From: CAZHSN01 sp964535125
GTDB taxonomy: Bacteria; Armatimonadota; HRBIN16
Assembly (NCBI GenBank): GCA_964535125.1
Contig: CAZHSN010000189.1
Span: 1-6,875 of the forward strand
DNA: 6,875 nucleotides
Direction: 5' to 3'
Position 1 is the first letter of the stretch. Every line of letters begins with the position of its first letter. The notes below the pieces were generated by a model. That model had not been told where the DNA came from. It made no database searches and saw only the letters and a program-made list of their open reading frames with translations. Shown piece after piece: positions 4,906-6,875 of the stretch. The position numbers and the translations under genes are program-made.

Positions 4906-6875
4906 GCCAGTCAACCACGAGTGGTTCAACGGCTTCTGTCACCGAGACCGTAACGCTGCGTGTGGTCCGCATGGGTGTGGATGGCATGGACTGTCCGGAG
5001 TGCGCTCGAACCCTTGAGTCGGCGCTGCGTCAGGTTCCGGGTGTCAGCGCCTGTCGGGTGGACTACGGCACCGGTTTGATGCGCGGCACGGTGGATGCTT
5101 CCTTACCCGAATCTCATCTGCAACGCGCTGCACGGCGTGCGGGTTACCGGTTGACCGACCCGTCGCATGTAGAGCGGTGGAACTGGCGTCACTTCGCCGC
5201 GATTGGCGTGTCCATACTGCTATACGCACTGGCTTGGACGCTGGCCCGATACGGGGAACCGGTGTGGTCGGCGGTTGTGTATGCGTTGGTGATAGCATCG
5301 GCGGGATCGCGCGTCGCGTTGATGGCCTGGCAGGCGTTGCGGCAGCGTCACTCGGATATGAACGTACTAATGAGTGTCGCCGTGACCGGTGCGGTGGCGT
5401 TAGGTGAGTGGGGTGAAGCCGCGGCGGTGGTCGTGTTGTTCCAAGTCGGCAACCGGCTGCAGCAGATCGCTTCCGATCGTGGTCGTTCGTCACTTCGGCA
5501 GTTATTGCGCGCGGTCCCCGAAACAGCCACAGTCATACGTGACGGTCAAGAGGTTGAGCAGGCTCTGGATGTGCTCCGTCCGGGCGATGTGGTGCGTGTG
5601 CGGAGCGGGGCGCGTGTGCCGGTGGATGGCGTGGTGGTAGCCGGTCTCTCCGAAGTGGACATGGCATCCATCACGGGTGAGTCGCTTCCCATTCCGGTGG
5701 AGCCGGGCGCGCATGTGTATGCCGGTGCGATCAACCTGTCCGGCGGTCTGGATGTCGCCAGTACCGTGGATGCCTCCGAATCACTGGCGGCGCGCATGGT
5801 GCGCTTGATGGAGGACGCCCAGGAGTCACGGACTCCGATCCAGCAGCCGCTTGATCGGTTCGCCGGCGTATACACGCCTCTGGTGGTGGCTGGGGCGGTG
5901 CTGTTGGGGGTTGTCCCGTCGCTGGTGACCGGTGATTGGCACGTGTGGGGACCACGCGCCCTGGCGATGCTGCTGATCGCCTGTCCCTGTGCATTGGTGC
6001 TGGCTGGCCCGGCTGCACTGGTGGCCGCATTGGGAGCCGCCGCCAGGATGGGCGCCCTGGTAAAGAGCGGCGACATCCTGGAGTCGCTCGCGCGGGTCAC
6101 GCACCTGGTTCTTGACAAGACCGGTACGATTACAGAGGGTAAGCTGCGTGTATCTCAGGTCACTTCAATGGCCAGTGTGCCCGAAAGCGCGTGGATTCCG
6201 ATGGCCGCCGCCGCAGAGGCCGGCAGTGAACACCCCATTGCCGTCGCCCTTCGGGAGTACTGCCGCCAAATGGAGTGGGTGATCCCCGAGTCCCGAAATC
6301 CTCAGGTGCATCCGGGAGTGGGTGTGTCAGCGCAGGTGGATGGACGGATGGTAACCGTGGGACGCGGCGACCAGAACGATGCGCATCAACAGGCGGCTCG
6401 TGTCACAGTGCGTATAGACGGCACTCCTGTGGGCCGGCTGGAATTCGTCGACAGGCTCCGCCCCGACTCCCCAACGGCGCTCGAGTCCCTGCGGTCCATG
6501 GGGTTGCGGCTTACCTTGTTGTCTGGTGACGATGCCGAGACGACCGCGCGCGTGGCGCAAGCCGTTGGTGCAGACGCGTGGACGGGCGGTATGATGCCCG
6601 ATGACAAATGGCGGGCCGTGGTGGCGCTGCGCGACCAAGGGGGGCTGGTGATGATGGCGGGGGACGGTATCAATGATGCCCCGGCGCTCCAGGCTGCGGA
6701 TGTCGGGGTCGCGATGGGAGCCAATGGCACAGATCTGGCCATTGAAGCGGGTGACGTGGTGTTGATGCGCCAGGGACTCACCCCGCTCACGCCGCTTATC
6801 TCCCTGGCGCGCGCGTTACGCACGGTGATCGGTCAAAATATCGCGTTTGCGGTGGGATGCAAACTGCTGCTGATG
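4902..6875 (+). CDS. zntA: P1B-2-type Zn/Cd/Pb-exporting P-type ATPase (3' truncated by window)
   Basis: The frame stays open for 658 codons to the window end. This is a ZntA/CadA-like inner-membrane pump that uses ATP to export Zn(II), Cd(II) or Pb(II). Seen in order: an N-terminal heavy-metal-associated domain with GMDCPEC (28-34; Asp before Cys is typical of Zn/Cd/Pb pumps), membrane helices at about 97-117, 120-145 and 152-185, actuator TGES (258-261), helices at about 322-342 and 351-372 with the ion-binding CPC (361-363), phosphorylation site DKTGT (D405), nucleotide-binding HP (444-445), SGDD (541-544, usually TGD) and the hinge GDGINDAP (587-594). The last helix shows N646-x7-K654, the P1B-2 signature. 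E172 in a GEAA context resembles the ZntA release-pathway glutamate. The final helix with its ion-binding Asp lies beyond the window; the family runs to about 700-740 residues. It is co-transcribed with the upstream sensor. Zn versus Cd preference cannot be separated; cadA or ziaA would be equivalent names. Confidence 0.95.
   Translation, partial: MSQSTTSGSTASVTETVTLRVVRMGVDGMDCPECARTLESALRQVPGVSACRVDYGTGLMRGTVDASLPESHLQRAARRAGYRLTDPSHVERWNWRHFAAIGVSILLYALAWTLARYGEPVWSAVVYALVIASAGSRVALMAWQALRQRHSDMNVLMSVAVTGAVALGEWGEAAAVVVLFQVGNRLQQIASDRGRSSLRQLLRAVPETATVIRDGQEVEQALDVLRPGDVVRVRSGARVPVDGVVVAGLSEVDMASITGESLPIPVEPGAHVYAGAINLSGGLDVASTVDASESLAARMVRLMEDAQESRTPIQQPLDRFAGVYTPLVVAGAVLLGVVPSLVTGDWHVWGPRALAMLLIACPCALVLAGPAALVAALGAAARMGALVKSGDILESLARVTHLVLDKTGTITEGKLRVSQVTSMASVPESAWIPMAAAAEAGSEHPIAVALREYCRQMEWVIPESRNPQVHPGVGVSAQVDGRMVTVGRGDQNDAHQQAARVTVRIDGTPVGRLEFVDRLRPDSPTALESLRSMGLRLTLLSGDDAETTARVAQAVGADAWTGGMMPDDKWRAVVALRDQGGLVMMAGDGINDAPALQAADVGVAMGANGTDLAIEAGDVVLMRQGLTPLTPLISLARALRTVIGQNIAFAVGCKLLLM

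Noticed and set aside
5044..6118. Several minus-strand open frames of 62-190 codons
   Set aside because: They are low-complexity, Pro/Arg/Ser/Thr-rich shadows of the P-type ATPase gene, whose + frame is continuous and carries all motifs.
5440..6875. SGDD instead of TGD in the ATPase as a possible inactivating change
   Set aside because: A Ser at this position occurs in some functional P1B pumps and all other catalytic motifs are intact, so it is no sign of decay.

Overview
The window is a GC-rich bacterial stretch with every supported gene on the + strand. It holds six genes, the first and last cut by the window edges. The organism is probably diderm: the second gene encodes a protein with a Sec signal peptide, an FadL/PorV-like N-terminal motif and a C-terminal phenylalanine, all typical of an outer-membrane beta-barrel. 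The dipeptidase belongs to the PepV/Sapep type best known from Firmicutes, so the taxon cannot be fixed from the sequence alone.

Layout. (1) 1-453 is the end of a beta-rich protein I do not recognise. (2) 484-1593 is the putative outer-membrane barrel protein, closely spaced behind it. A strong 19-bp hairpin (1610-1650) follows, probably a transcription terminator. (3) 1671-3041 is rarA, the AAA+ ATPase of stalled replication forks. (4) 3038-4426 is a PepV-type M20 metallodipeptidase whose start overlaps the rarA stop (ATGA), so the two form a translationally coupled pair. A smaller hairpin follows at 4436-4455.

(5, 6) 4490-6875 is a metal-resistance operon: a promoter region with a 48-bp near-perfect palindrome that contains a textbook 12-2-12 ArsR/SmtB operator, then an ArsR/SmtB-family zinc-type sensor (4564-4905), then a P1B-2-type Zn/Cd/Pb efflux ATPase (4902-6875, open at the window end). 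The last two overlap by ATGA. The expected logic is that the apo-repressor sits on the palindrome; when Zn (or Cd/Pb) fills its alpha-5 site it releases the DNA, and the ATPase is made and pumps the metal out. The sensor ligands, the DNA site and the transporter's ion-binding residues all agree on a Zn-type system.

No RNA genes, insertion sequences, CRISPR arrays or gene-free stretches above 300 bases were seen. The system is a well-known type. Its less usual points are the long outer arms of the operator palindrome, which could also fold in the mRNA over the ribosome binding site, and the incomplete second (alpha-3N) metal site of the sensor.
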